Shown here piece by piece: positions 35,091-47,095 of a stretch of DNA of 64,000 nucleotides. Below the pieces are notes generated by a model, which ran no database searches, was not told the DNA's origin, and saw only the letters and a program-made list of their open reading frames with translations. A program made the position numbers and the translations under genes. Position 1 is the first letter of the stretch. Every line of letters starts with the position of its first letter. The stretch is from Pinus tabuliformis (lineage: Eukaryota > Streptophyta > Pinopsida > Pinales > Pinaceae): assembly GCA_031772625.1 (NCBI GenBank), contig CM062814.1, positions 819,586,757-819,650,756 of the forward strand, read 5' to 3'.

Positions 35091-37940
35091 TTACATACAA
35101 TCTTCACATGTACCCATGTGAGACGAAATAGGCTTGAGCAAGCCATTCAAGGCATCACTATGGCTCTCACAACTGTGGGAAGACCAACTCTTCGACATCC
35201 TCATGATGGTAGATGGTGGCGAACTGATTCCAAGCTCAGTACTCCTCGATGGTGTCCGTGTACTCTGTGGTGACATCTTTCTGGAAACGAAATCTTGCCT
35301 CTGTTGCATCCGAGTCCACTGCTCTAGCTCCTCTATCCAACTCATATAATAACATGCACATCATTTTCTTTAGTGCGTCCAGACCAGCGATATACTGATG
35401 CATGGTGTCTACACTGATCGCTAAGTTTGCGCTGGTGGCTATGCATCAACTCATCAAAGTATGAGTCAATTTCTAGTCAGACTTGTGCCTTTGTATTTGC
35501 CTCGGTGAGTGTCCCAATAGATGGGATCGCATGTGCATGCAAAACAACATCCATGCTTCTGAATACTCGTGCATGGGAAACCTACAAACTAATGATGAGC
35601 TACAGGAGTTCTTCATAGTTCTGGATCTGACTCCGGATGCGTGCCTTCAACTCGAACGCTCTAGGCTTCATCATCTTGGGCAAGTGTAATAGGGCTCCCT
35701 TATATCTCATTGTTCATATTTTTGTGTGGTCAACAACAGTATGAAAGTTTGACAAGATACGTGATCTCCTAGCACAACGTTGTTTCCAACCGTTGAGATG
35801 GACAAATGCCTTATGCACGGTACCAAATCTGGAATATAGCGCCTGCATGACTGTCTCAAGGGATGATACTTCATCCAGTATCACCTTATTCAACTCTGAT
35901 CGAGAAGATACTGTAACCAGTTCTCCTCCCCGCTTGGTCATCTATAACTCCTTAGTCATTTGCTTGTTCTCTGTTATCAAGAAGCAAACACTCAAGCTAG
36001 TGGCTTCGACATATGCTCTAGTATCATCAACCAATGTTGTTGGATGCTTGCACACATCAGATAGGATCACTCGTTCCTCAAACTGCGCAGGAGATGTGTG
36101 GTCATCCAAAGTATACACTCTGCATGATTGCACAACTTTATGTTGTGACTTATCGAATGATATTTTGTGCATCTCTTCTTTTGGACTGTCTCCAAGGATC
36201 TCAGTGTCTCCTTGGTCGCTTGGGACTTGCTCTACTTCTGGATCAGGTGAAGCCGGTGGATCGACCTCTTGGTGGTAATGCATGAGGTCGATGTCTTGCT
36301 CTAACTATGGTTGGTCCATCTCCGTATCCATCTTCTCAAGTACTCATTCCATCTCTTGAGCGAAGTCTTTCTCCTGCGACTGCTCACCCTGTATGCTTTG
36401 TGCCAACTGCTCAGATGAGTCTACTACCTGTATGGGCACAGTTTCATCTATATGTACATGTTGCACCCCTTGTTTTACCTATCCTTGTTGTGCTTCCTTC
36501 TCTTGTTTGTGCATCTCCTATTCCTTCTGGAGTTGCTCCTTCAACTCATGCAACTCCTTCACTGTTTCCTCCATCCTCTATTTTTCTCTCTTCCTTTGTG
36601 CAGTCCTCCTGTCGCATTGTTGCCTCTTCGCCTCTATTGCCAAAGACGATTTTTTCACAAGTGGGTCTGCTCTTAAATTGCAGCTTTGTTCTACCTCTGC
36701 GATGTCGATAATCTTTCTCTTGCCTTTGTCGCGCGTCGGTATGTCTACCTTTGATGTTGTTGCTGCTACTCTCCTGGATGTTGCTTCGCTAACCATTCCA
36801 CAATGATGCCGACCGGTTCATTGGGCCTGGAGAAGCTATGAAAATATCTCCATGGGTCTTCCTCAGCTCAATGACATGCCCCGTGGATCCATGGAAATTG
36901 TACTCTCGCACAGTGATCCTTCACAAAATAATGCAGGTCATACGGATTAAAGCTTCTGGTGTCGAAAGGATATTTCTTGAGCTCTTCTGTTTCTGCATTC
37001 GCATGCTTGAGATTCTATATCTCGTACAACCCGATCTACAACGGAAGAGTGAGCCAAGGTGGCTTCTTCTTCCGATGCAGCCTAGCTAGCATTCCTACTG
37101 AGATGTGGTCTGATACTTCTTGAATGACGAGCTTGTCTATGGAAAACTTCGGCAAAACATGTGGAGGCTTCTCCATGTTGTACATCCATATGAAGGTGCC
37201 AAATGGTGAGGCATACCAATCCGCTATGTTGATCAGTGCCTCCATTGTTGCCTTCGACATGCAAGGTGGATCCTTCTCAAATATCATCTTGTACACTGGA
37301 GTGACAAAATGATCTGACAGTTGTGTGATAACTCCTCTGAAGCTGCATTGACAAAGGTTTCTGTTGGTGTCCATGCCCACTTCAAACCCGGGAACTCCTA
37401 ACGGGCACAGATTGCATCCAAGATGTAGGCGGACATGTAGATTTCTGCTTTTTGACCTTTGGGCGGATGTCGAGCTCTTGTTACCTATTCCTTCAACCTG
37501 TGAGACAACATGTTAGACCAGTTGCATGCTTTGCTTTCACTGGCCAGTTGGTCCAACATGATCACCCAACTCGGCGAGAAGGTCTTCGTGCTCTCTTGGC
37601 CATACAAGCAACATGCAAAGATGACCAAGTATTGATACGCCTTCCGTAGTATCTTCATCTTGTAAATCTGGTTGGGTGTCATCCTGAATTTGGCTGGCTC
37701 CATCACCCAGTTCTTCAATATATCCCTAGAATTGGCATTGCTGCTGGGTATGCTGAAGGGTGTCTCCATGGTGATTACTGGCTTCAAAAAGTGGTACAGC
37801 TGCCGATAATCCTGTGCCCTAAAGGTAGAAATCTCTATGATCAGCTTGGTGCCTTCGTATATCGGCAAACTCATAGACACTCGCTCAATTATTGCTCCAG
37901 TTTCGCTTCCATCAGCGTCCTTTGACCCTGCTCTCTTGGA
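35091..37940 (-). pseudogene. Unrecognised minus-strand coding remnant
   Basis: Several minus-strand open segments succeed one another (37940-37485, 37380-37036, 36796-36578, 36283-35714 with one in-frame stop at 35942-35944, 35345-35091). They look like pieces of one protein of roughly 900 residues. The first two are protein-like and globular (LPIYEGTKLIIEISTFRAQD, ALINIADWYASPFGTFI, KPPHVLPKFSIDKLV, FPWIHGACH). The third is Lys/Arg-rich and the fourth acidic, then helical. I recognise no known domain. Neighbours are all retroelement debris, so it is probably part of an element. The right end abuts integrase sequence of element H. Confidence 0.45.
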
Positions 37941-38388
37941 CCAGATATGTTGAAGGAAATGGAAGAAATAGTTAAGTAGGTAAAATAGAATTTGAAAACA
38001 GCTAAAGACCGACAAAATAGTTTTGCATACTTAAAGAGACTCACAAATAATTTAATGTTGGTGACCACATTTATCTAAAAGTGAAACCTAAGAAGAGTAC
38101 TCTTAGACTTGGTAGTTGTGCCAAGTTATCACCCAAATATTGTGGACCCTTTGAAGTGTTAGCAAGGATAGGCCCAATTATTTATCATCTTGCTCTACCA
38201 GCAAGCATAAAAGCTCATGATGTGTTTCATGTGTCTTTATTAAAGAAATATGTACGTGATCAAGCTCACATAATTGATTGGAATCTTGTATAGATAGAAC
38301 TAGAGGGGCAGTTCCTGGAAGAACCTCTACACATACTAGATCGAAGAGAAGTAACACATCGAAATAGAGTTATAGCCCAAGTCAAAGT

Positions 38389-38721
38389 TATTAGGTCCAT
38401 ATCCTACTAGTGTAGCCCCTTACTATTATTAGTACAACCCCCTTATTGTATTGTTGTGCCCATTTAGTCCACATATTGTTATTATTGTGCCCCATAGAAT
38501 CCAACTATTGTTATCGTTGTGCCCTTACAATATTATTTTTATATAGGCTCTGATTATATTGTGACCCCTTAGACTCCTATATATAGAAAGGAGGCCTTAT
38601 CATTTGTATCATCCAAGAATTGTTCATTTGTGTAATGTAAAGGAGGTTTCCCCCTCGAAGAGGATAATTTTGGGTTCTTTGATCTATCTCTTCCTCTATT
38701 TTGTGAGTTGATTGCTTAACA
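38389..38721 (+). repeat. 5' LTR of F plus copy
   Basis: 333 bp, ending GATTGCTTAACA. A TATATATAG box lies near 38579-38587. Downstream comes the conserved block GTAATGTAAAGGAGG. Confidence 0.93.
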
Positions 38722-38723
38722 TT

Positions 38724-38741
38724 TGGTATCAAAGCTTTGGA
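38724..38741 (+). promoter_or_regulatory. Primer binding site of F plus copy
   Basis: TGGTATCAAAGCTTTGGA begins two bases after the LTR. It matches the initiator tRNA-Met complement TGGTATCAGAGC with one change. Confidence 0.88.
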
Positions 38742-39414
38742 TTCTAGGGTTTCGCTGCTTCAACCAGGTCATCCTGGAATTTTCTCTATAAATTTTTTTC
38801 TACGAAGCTTCAGAAAAATGAAATTTTTATTACAAGGAGCCGAAGTCTTGATGAACTCCGTGTAAAAGTTTCAGATCTTGGTTTGCTATATTTTCGGACA
38901 TATGATCCAATGAATTTAGGGTTTCTGCATGCTCCAGAATTTTGTCTCAAATATGTGACCTTGGAAAAATCATCATATCTTCCTCTACGAGCATCGGATT
39001 TGAATTTCTTAAAAAGTGGCCAAAAGAGAACATACTATAGTATCTTTGTATTTTTTTAGGGCCGAAGGTCGAAACATTGACATGTGGCACTCGGTACAAA
39101 TTCGCTCTACTGAATTATTCTATAATCAGGTCATCGTGGGAGATTGGAAATAACTTTACCTTGAAGAATCCAAATTCAATCATACTTGCGGGGTTGAAAA
39201 GAGGACTCAAATGGATACCACAAGATTAAATTTCAAACCTTGGAGATCCAAAATTACAGAGATACAACAGATTTAATATCAATCTCCTACAAAGCAAGAA
39301 AAAGGTGTGTATTTTTTAAAATTTGCATAAGTTTTGTTTGAAAAATTAGTTGGAAGTGATTCAAAGGGAATAGTGAAGAATAAATATCATTAATTCATGA
39401 CCTAAAGAAATAAA
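38742..39414 (+). other. Leader of F plus copy
   Basis: About 670 bases without a long frame, between primer site and gag. It is collinear with the reversed leader of the minus copy (51362-51785), sharing for example the CATATTTGAG- and CACGTGTCA/GGCACTCGGTAC-type blocks. Confidence 0.6.
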
Positions 39415-40434
39415 ATGGAAACACCTAGTAAGAAACCTGAAAGCTCTACTATGACGCATGAAGAAGAGGAAGAAATGCAACATGATATATCAAAATTACA
39501 AGACCAAGTGCAACAAATTTCGCTCTCACAAAAAGTAACAGAAGCTAAGATGGATGGTTTGAAGAATGGCATGGAAGGTATAAAAAGGGATGTGGGAGTT
39601 TTAAATGATGGTTTGAAATCATACATGGAAGCAATGATGAATGTCAAGATAGAGGGGTTGAAGGAAGGCTTGGCAAAGTTGCTAGAAGAAAGGTGTCCTA
39701 GTGGTGACAAGATAATCCATCAAAATCATGATGAAGACAAAAGGAATATCAATTATGATTTCAGAGACTCAAATGCAGGGTTTAAGAACCACCATATTCC
39801 AAAGATCGATATGAAGAAGTTTTATGGCAAGGATCTGGTAACATGGATACTACAGATGGAGCAATATTTTGATCTCCATAATGTGAAACACACACAAAAG
39901 GTACGCATTGCATCTTTATATTTAGAATCAAATCGGTTTGTATGACATCGATGGATTTTTTCTCTTAAACCACTTGTCACGTGGTCAATTTTTATGGAGA
40001 AAATGATAGCACAATATAAGGATACAAAGAGCAACACCTTCTTTAGCCAATTGATAAATCTCAAACAAAAGGGTTCAATGGCAGAGCACATTGAGGATTT
40101 CCAAAAATTGAATATCAGGGTAAATGATATTCTAGAGGAGAATAGGATTGAGGCTTTCATAGGGAATTTAAGGGATAACATCCAACATGAGGTTCGCCTT
40201 TGGGAACCTTATTCACTAGAGAAGGCATTCAGGGTGGCCAACAAAATTATGGCAACAAGGAAATCTACCACTCACAACTATAAAGACAAAAGTGTTGTTG
40301 CTCCTATCCTTCCACAACCTACAAGGTTGACACCACAACAGTTGGAGGAAAAAAGAGAAAAGGGCTTTGTTACAATTGTGATAGCAAATACACTAAAGGT
40401 CATAAGTGTGCTCAGAAGAAATTATTTTACATAG
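39415..40434 (+). pseudogene. Gag of chromovirus F
   Basis: A single frame runs from ATG 39415 to 40434 with one in-frame TGA at 39943-39945. The first ~100 residues are helical and Gln/Lys/Glu-rich (EEEEEMQHDISKLQDQVQQI), likely coiled coil. The Retrotrans_gag core follows with WILQMEQYFDLHNV and FFSQLINLKQKGSMAEHIED. The zinc knuckle that should follow is lost by a frameshift near 40370 (the minus copy retains CYNCDS and KGHKCAEK). Gag packages element RNA into virus-like particles. Confidence 0.85.
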
Positions 40435-40499
40435 ATTGTGAAGAGGAGGAAGAAAAGGATCAAGAAATGTCAAAATAAGAGGATATACACCAGGAACCA

Positions 40500-42130
40500 A
40501 CCCAGAGAGTGAAGAAATATATCTGACCATATCTTGTAATGCATTGGCAGGAATTACCACTCCTCAAACTCTCAAGATAGAAGGACATATCAAGAAGAAA
40601 AATGTAATAGTATTGATTTATTTGGGTAGTACCCATAATTTTATTCATTGAAAGATAGCCAAGAATTGAATTGCTTCCTATATCCAGCACCAAAGTGTCA
40701 AATAATGGTTGTGATTTAAGGAACTATAAATTGCTCTGGAAAGTGTCATAATATCAAGGTATTCATGGGGGAATATGTATTAAATAGTCCAATGCTTTCC
40801 ATTCCAATGGGTGGTGTTGATGTTGTACTTGGAGTCCAATGGTAACAATCTTTAGGGACAATAGCTTTTAATTTTCAAGAACTTTTCTTGAATTTTTTTT
40901 GGGAAAGAAAGGAAGTTGAATTAATGGGTTTCAAAGGGAAACCAAAAAAGATAATTAGCTCTAATGGCATGACAAAGCTTCTAAAGAAAGAAAAATGAGG
41001 TTTAATTGCACAATTATGCTCACTAGATGTTCAAACATCGAAATTATCTATTTCTCTAGATCTCCAAAAAGCCTTGGACATTCATTCCAAGGTATTTGAG
41101 ACTCCCAAAGGTATCCCACCTATTTGTGATCATAATCATGCTATTCATTTAATTCGAGGAAGTGTTCCCCCAAATATTAGGCCTTACAGACATATGTATG
41201 CCCAAAAGAGTGAAATTGAACGTATGGCGGCAGAAATGCTAGAGGCGGTTATAATTCAACCTAGTCAAAGTTCTTTCTCTACTCTAGTAGTATTGGTGAC
41301 AAGAAGGATGGATTATGGCACAGTGTCCGGATTATAGGGAGATCAACAAGCTCACTATTAAATATAAATTTCTCATTCCTGTTATTTATGAATTGTTGGA
41401 TGAATTACATGGAGCAATTTACTTCACCAAGTTGGATCTTTGTTCAGGACATCATCAAATTAGAATGAAGATGGAAGACATTTCAAAAACAACAATTATA
41501 ACTCATGAGGGTCATTATGAATTTTTGGTCATGCCTTTTGGCCTTACCAATGCACCTTATACATTTCAAGGATTGATGAATTTTAAGGTTTAAGTAGTGG
41601 AATATCACATCGAGCATCAACAACAATTTCTCCAACTCTTAAAGGATAAACTCACTTTGGCGCAAAATAAAATGAAACAACGGGTTGATTAACATCGCAG
41701 TGAAAGAAGTTTTGATGTAGGCAACTGGGTATTTTTATGGCTACAACCATACAAACAAATGTACCTCAAGCAAGCTAAGAAGGATAATTTATTATCACCA
41801 AAATTGCAAAAGATTGGTACTATGGCATACAAATTGGAGCTTTCTGCATCTTTCCGAGTGCACCTAGTTTTCCATGTTTCATGCTTAAAAAGGTTATAGG
41901 TGACAAGCTCCCAGTTCAAACAATATTATCATAACTTGACGAGGAAGGAAAAATCACATTGGAACCTAAAGCAGTCTTGGAAAAAGAACCTGGCATCTAC
42001 AAAATCAATCAATTTCAGAGTATCTCATCAATTGGAAGAACTTACCCACGGAAGATTCCACATGGGAGGATGATAATTTTATACATAAGCATCCAGAACT
42101 ACTCAAGCATTGAGGAAAACACTTTTTTTA
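40500..42130 (+). pseudogene. Partial pol of chromovirus F: protease, RT, integrase end, chromodomain
   Basis: The protease start TISCNALAGITTPQTLKIEG (40520-40580) leads to I-Y-L-G-S at 40616-40630, where D-S-G is expected. The catalytic Asp is gone. RT spans 41074-41593 with a frame break near 41310; motif A ([12 protein letters not shown]) and motif B ([12 protein letters not shown]) are present. At 41593 the RT stops before its YLDD motif and joins the integrase tail (HIEHQQQFLQLLKD, FHVSCLKRL). A chromodomain follows (KWKNLP and STWED pattern near 42030-42080). The internal deletion removes the RT end, RNase H and integrase core. Confidence 0.88.
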
Positions 42131-42142
42131 AGGAGAGGGGCA

Positions 42143-42475
42143 TGTTAGGTCCCTATACTACTAGTGTAGCCCCTTATTGTTATTAGTGCAATCCCATTAT
42201 TGTATCGATGTGCCCATGTAGTCCCCATATTGTTATTATTGTGCCCCATAGAAGTCCATTATTATTGTTGTTGTGCCCTTACAATATTATTGTTATGTAG
42301 GCTCTGATTATATTGTGACCCCTTAGACTCCTATATATAGAAATGAGGTATTGTCATTTGTATCATCCAAGAATTGTTCATTTGTGTAATGTAAAGGAGG
42401 TTTCCCCCTCGAAGAGGCTAATTTTGAATTCGTTGATTTATCTCTTCTTCTATTTTGTGAGCTGGTTGCATAACA
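42143..42475 (+). repeat. 3' LTR of F plus copy
   Basis: 333 bp, TGTTAGGTCCC...GGTTGCATAACA, preceded by the purine tract AAGGAGAGGGGCA. Confidence 0.93.
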
Positions 42476-42618
42476 AAAGTTCAGTGGAAACACTTAATCC
42501 CAGAAGTGGCAGCTTAGGAATTGGAAAATTCTTTGAAAGAATCATATCCATCCTTATTTTGAAATTGGGTTCAAGTCCAAAGTAGACACCGGAACAGTGT
42601 TAAACTCAAGCAGGAGAG

Positions 42619-43300
42619 GGTGTGATATCCCCTGACTTAGAGTTTATTTATGAATATTGTATATGTCTAGTGTCTTTGATGTTCTGACTTTAAGACCTAA
42701 TTGGGACTTTCTTATCAGTCATTGACATTTATATTATGTAAATTTGTTTTTTAAGTTGTTAATAAATTAAAAATATGGAAAGTAATTTTGAGGTTGCAAT
42801 TGGCTGAATAGAAACTATGGGTTGCAACTTAATGATTGAATTTAATTACCCTTGATGGAGTAATACCTAGGCATCTAATTTGAAGATTAGATTATTAAAT
42901 TATGAAAATGCATTGATCAATATCTCTCCCAATAAGACAGGATGTTGTCTTAGGAGGCTGGGGAGAGTGGGGTTCATTAATGAGCAAAGTAACTACCTTC
43001 CACCTGGTGGATAAGGAGGAGGTAGTTACTAGCTACCAACAGAATTTGCAAAGTGTGTTTTTTGTCCTATATAGGCATGAGACTCACGCATCATTGAACT
43101 GAATGAGAAGTATAGAGATAAAAAGAAAGAACAATTGACTTGCAACCTATTGAATCTCGATGGGGGCCTTTCAGGTGAAAGAGTCAAGGTTTGGTGGAGC
43201 CTGGTAGCTCCAGTATTATTTTCCAAAACAGATTGACAAGCTGGTACCTTGACTAAATTATGTTTTTAATATATGTATTTTGCTAAATTCTTTTATTTTT
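42619..43300 (+). repeat. Start of the 3' LTR of chromovirus H
   Basis: The purine tract GCAGGAGAGGG is followed by TGTGATATCCCCTGACTTAG, the usual start of Tekay-type chromovirus LTRs (TGTGA-ATCCC). A CTATATAG box lies near 43070, consistent with an LTR promoter. The right end was not located because no partner LTR is in the window; 43300 is a placeholder. Confidence 0.6.
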
Positions 43301-46300
43301 GTAAGTATTGTATAGATGAAAGTTTCCTCAGTATACATGCAACCCAAAAGAAAGAGAATAGAAATTTCTTCTCTGAGTATTATATAAGGTTCAGGTAATT
43401 GCATATTCAGAATAGTGAAATTATGATCAATATTTGCATATGAACATAAATAGTATTTTGTTATTGTGGAATTGTTTCCTAAAGCATTCTATGAATAGAC
43501 TTTTATTGTTTATCGCATATACCATAATTCAACTCAAAATTTTAGTAAAATTGTAAACAGGTTTAAACTAGAGACCAGTGTGATGAAGAAAAAATATAAT
43601 ACAATAAGATTAGAGTATGCTAGTAGTATTCTTGTTTTCATAAGTAATCTTGGTTATACAAGAGTATAACCACAACATAATGGACAAAATCAAAGTAATG
43701 GCCAAGGACATTCTAACATAGCAGTAAATAAGGAGAATTTGAGTTGTAGTCCTAGGCCAGAATTTAATCCTTAAAGGATAGAATGGAATTTTAGAGAATA
43801 ATAGGAAGCTTTATCTAGTGAACTTAAGCAAAACCTATTATACAAAAAGAGAGTGCATAAACAAAGAAGATAACCAAAATTTATGGATTAAATTAAAAAG
43901 GAAGAACTGACAGTGGTAGCAATATTATGCAATGAATATCCAAGAATTTCTATTACAATTTGTGAGCATGAAGAAATTAATGAGAACATCCAAACATAAC
44001 AAGAAAGTTGCAGTTTTTATCCATTTGGAATTAATAACCAAAACTCAGTATACAATATAAATTATGAGAAGAAGTTGTACATTTACAAGGTCAATAATAC
44101 CCATATTATATTACAAATGGAATAGCATTTTGATAGAAGGCTTTCGGCGTTAGTCTTTTAACAAAATAAACAATGCAAAAATCTCCTATGACAACAAATT
44201 CCCCCTCGGGGCAAATAGTCCAGAGCAGCTTCCATATATTAGTACATGACGAGAGAACCAATTTTTACAGAAGAAGTGACTAGGGGGTGCAAGTCTGCCA
44301 ACCTGTATAGGAAGGAGGCTAAACCAATTAAGAAATTTAGAGGTCTTGGTTCCATATTTGAGATTATAGAAGAAGAATTTAAAAGTTAAACACCAAGTTT
44401 TAGCATACTTGGGAAACTCCAATAAAAACAAAATGTAAGACGGATCTTAATGAAAGAATTTAATTCTATAAAAAGAAACCAAAGACCCTTGGAAGAAAAT
44501 TACACCTAAGAAAAGGCTTTAACCAGAAACTCCAAATGCATTATCTGAAATTGACATTAGAACTCAGTCAAAACAAATTACAGAGAGAAATAAAAATAGC
44601 ATATTCAAGTAGGGTTATTATCTTGTAGGTTAATAAGCATTGTAAAATTTAAGCTAGATATGGCTTGGTTTATCCATAAGAAGACATGATCAAATATTAA
44701 AGGTAAATTTTCATTCCAGGTCGAACAGAACCAAAATGTTTTGTCTAGGGTTTTAAACAATAAACCCCAATAAGTAAATTGACCAAGAAATAATAAAAGT
44801 AAAAGAAATTGTATTTCTTTATGAGAATATTAACTCACCAGTGGAAGAGCGGACCTATGGCAAGAGCCATTTCAACCAAGGAAAGGCCAAAAATTATAGT
44901 ATGAATTCACAAGTGAAAATATACAAAATACAAAATAAGGTATAAGTTTAAAACCCTTGTTTAAATGACCATAGAAAACCTTGTGCGGAGAAATAAAAAG
45001 AAACATGCAATAATCCACCTGAAGAAAAAAAAAGTGAGGAGAAATAATCCTTGTAACCAGTTTAAACAAGCATAAGAGCCAAGTACTAGATATTTAAGTT
45101 TGTAAGTAATAGAACCCTGCACAAGTATTGACAACTCTACGGAAAATTCTCCCTACGAATCTGCAAGAACAAGGAGAACGATTGGTTAAAGTTAATAAAC
45201 ATAAACCATTAGTATTATAAAGAAAGATAATCATAGCCTGTAAATCAACTTCATACATGTAACATGCCCATCTAGGCATTGGAACCGCAATGCATTTCCA
45301 CTCAAAGAGACTAAACAAGGTCTAAAGATTTTGTGTTCACAATGAATGGTGGAGTTAATATGGGTAGCGAAGCAGAGTAGTGCTATGTCTACAAACCGAA
45401 GCAAAAACAAATTCATTACAATCAAAATGGAACCCTAACAACGTATATCGTTGATCAACCAAAATCTCATTGCAATAGTCAGTTCTAATATTCACATATT
45501 TCCATGTTACACCATGTGAAGGCAAGTGGAACCATCGTCATGGCTTAAAGAAATTGTGCCACGAATACAAAGGGGACCACGTCACGAGTTCCTTTGATTT
45601 CCACATCTAACATAGAGCCAAGTTATATATTTATGTGGCCATAAACATTAAACCAATGTTTTTATATACAACATAAAAAGAAATAAATACAAGTGTGATA
45701 TATATGTTTTTAAATGTTGTGGGTAGGACATTTGTAAAATGAATAAAAAAGTCCCTCAAGTGTTTGGGCTTGACCTGAACATTTGAAAGTATATAAACCA
45801 TGTGCATGGATATGTTTAACATGCAAGAAAAAACTTAAGTATAGAAAGATAGTAGTAACATCTTTTAAAAACTAAACCTTAGTATAAAATGTAAAGTAGA
45901 AGGGGTAAAAACCCATAAGGTCTTGTCATCAACACAATTGTTTTGGTGCACACTCTCACACACATATTAGCTTAATAAACCAATGTGTGAGCATATATAT
46001 ATATTGAATTGGTTATTATGGTAATTCTAATAAGGAATTTAAGAAAATATCTAAGCCTAATCAAATACATTTACATTCATAATAAGGACATAAATTAAGG
46101 TGGAATAGAGGACTCTATTATGAGTCTAACAATTAGAGTTACTTAGTATGTCACTAGTACCTTCATTAATTAAAAAGTGCACTGGAAAGGGCTAAGAGTA
46201 AATGAAAACATAAATGAAAAAGAATGAAGGAAACTTTTTTGTTTAAAAATTTAAGATTTGACTTGCAATTGCAAATTATAAAAGAATATTAGATAGCGAA

Positions 46301-46369
46301 TTAAAAATTATAATTTAGATAGCGAATTAAAAATTATGGCAAATTATTAATGTATAGGCAAAGAAGATA

Positions 46370-46409
<40 letters not shown>

Positions 46410-46410
46410 T
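46370..46410. repeat. Compound microsatellite (TA)n(TG)n
   Basis: Alternating TA followed by about twelve TG units. Confidence 0.95.
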
Positions 46411-46982
46411 TAGAGAGGTATATTACAATAGTACCTAGAAAGCATATGCCAAAATAAAGGGCAATCAAGTGGTCCAAAGAAAATGGAACACCAAGAAGCT
46501 TTCAAAGAAGGAAAGTAGAAATAGAGAGGGGGGAGGATAAGTAGATAATAGCCACAACACACCAATGCAAATATCCTAGGAACCACTACAACCATTGCAA
46601 CATTTATGGTCACACAAAGGAGAAATACTAGAAACTATGTCTAGAACCAAACCAAAGAACCAAAAGAAGGATGGGAAGAAGAAAAATCTAATGGCCATAA
46701 ATTTGAGCAATCAAGTGGAACGCAGCTTAGACATGGATCAGAATATTTTCTACACATCAATCTAGAAGGGGGTGAATATGAGTAGTCCTTAGCAATGGGA
46801 AGAGAAGGAGATGTTTGTAGGTTTTAACCCTATGCAATTAATTTCTACAAATAGAATATTAATAAAATAGAAAACATGCAACGGCACACACACACACATT
46901 AACACAGATATTTTCTCCTAGAAACCCAAACCAAGAAAACTAGCAAGACTTTTCAATAAATTATTCTTTACAATATTACCAT

Positions 46983-46985
<3 letters not shown>

Positions 46986-47017
<32 letters not shown>
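46986..47017. repeat. (AT)n microsatellite
   Basis: About sixteen AT units. Confidence 0.95.
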
Positions 47018-47018
<1 letters not shown>

Positions 47019-47095
47019 GTAAAATCCATGAACCTCCAATCCATTTACCATGGATTAGAATACAATCGTAGTACCTTAACTGGAACTACAAAACC

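Larger units (their letters stand above)
38389..42475 (+). mobile_element. Chromovirus F, plus-strand copy
   Basis: Two 333-bp LTRs (38389-38721, 42143-42475) flanked by the perfect target duplication AAAGT (38384-38388, 42476-42480). A tRNA-iMet primer site follows the 5' LTR; AAGGAGAGGGGCA precedes the 3' LTR. The coding order gag, protease, RT, then integrase end and chromodomain is Ty3/Gypsy chromovirus. RNase H and the integrase core are deleted. The LTRs differ at about 30 of 333 positions, so this is an older insertion than the minus-strand copy. The 5' LTR starts TATTAGG in place of TGTTAGG. Confidence 0.93.
37941..42618 (+). pseudogene. Integrase C-terminus and chromodomain of chromovirus H, split by F
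   Basis: The plus-strand reading from about 37941 has LKTAKDRQNSFAYLKRL, then LRLGSCAKLSPKYCGPFEVL and VFHVSLLKKYV, the conserved integrase C-terminal (GPY/F) region of Gypsy chromoviruses. The ILDRREVTHRNRVI segment continues to 38388, where element F interrupts. After F the frame resumes at 42481 with QWKHLIPEVAAWELE, the end of a chromodomain. Frameshifts at about 38070 and stops make it dead. The left part of H is missing; it ends against the unrecognised minus-strand remnant. Confidence 0.85.
43301..47095. other. AT-rich DNA without recognisable genes
   Basis: The start probably still belongs to the H LTR. No coding motif was found on either strand; ORFs are short. Simple repeats occur at 46370-46410 (TA)n(TG)n and 46986-47017 (AT)n. 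The part just before 47096 may be the eroded 5' region of the Gypsy fragment that follows. Confidence 0.5.

Noticed and set aside
36307..36806. Plus-strand ORFs of 134 and 137 codons
   Set aside because: They are antisense to the Lys/Arg- and Glu-rich minus-strand remnant. Their Ser/Leu/Cys composition is what complementary codons would give.
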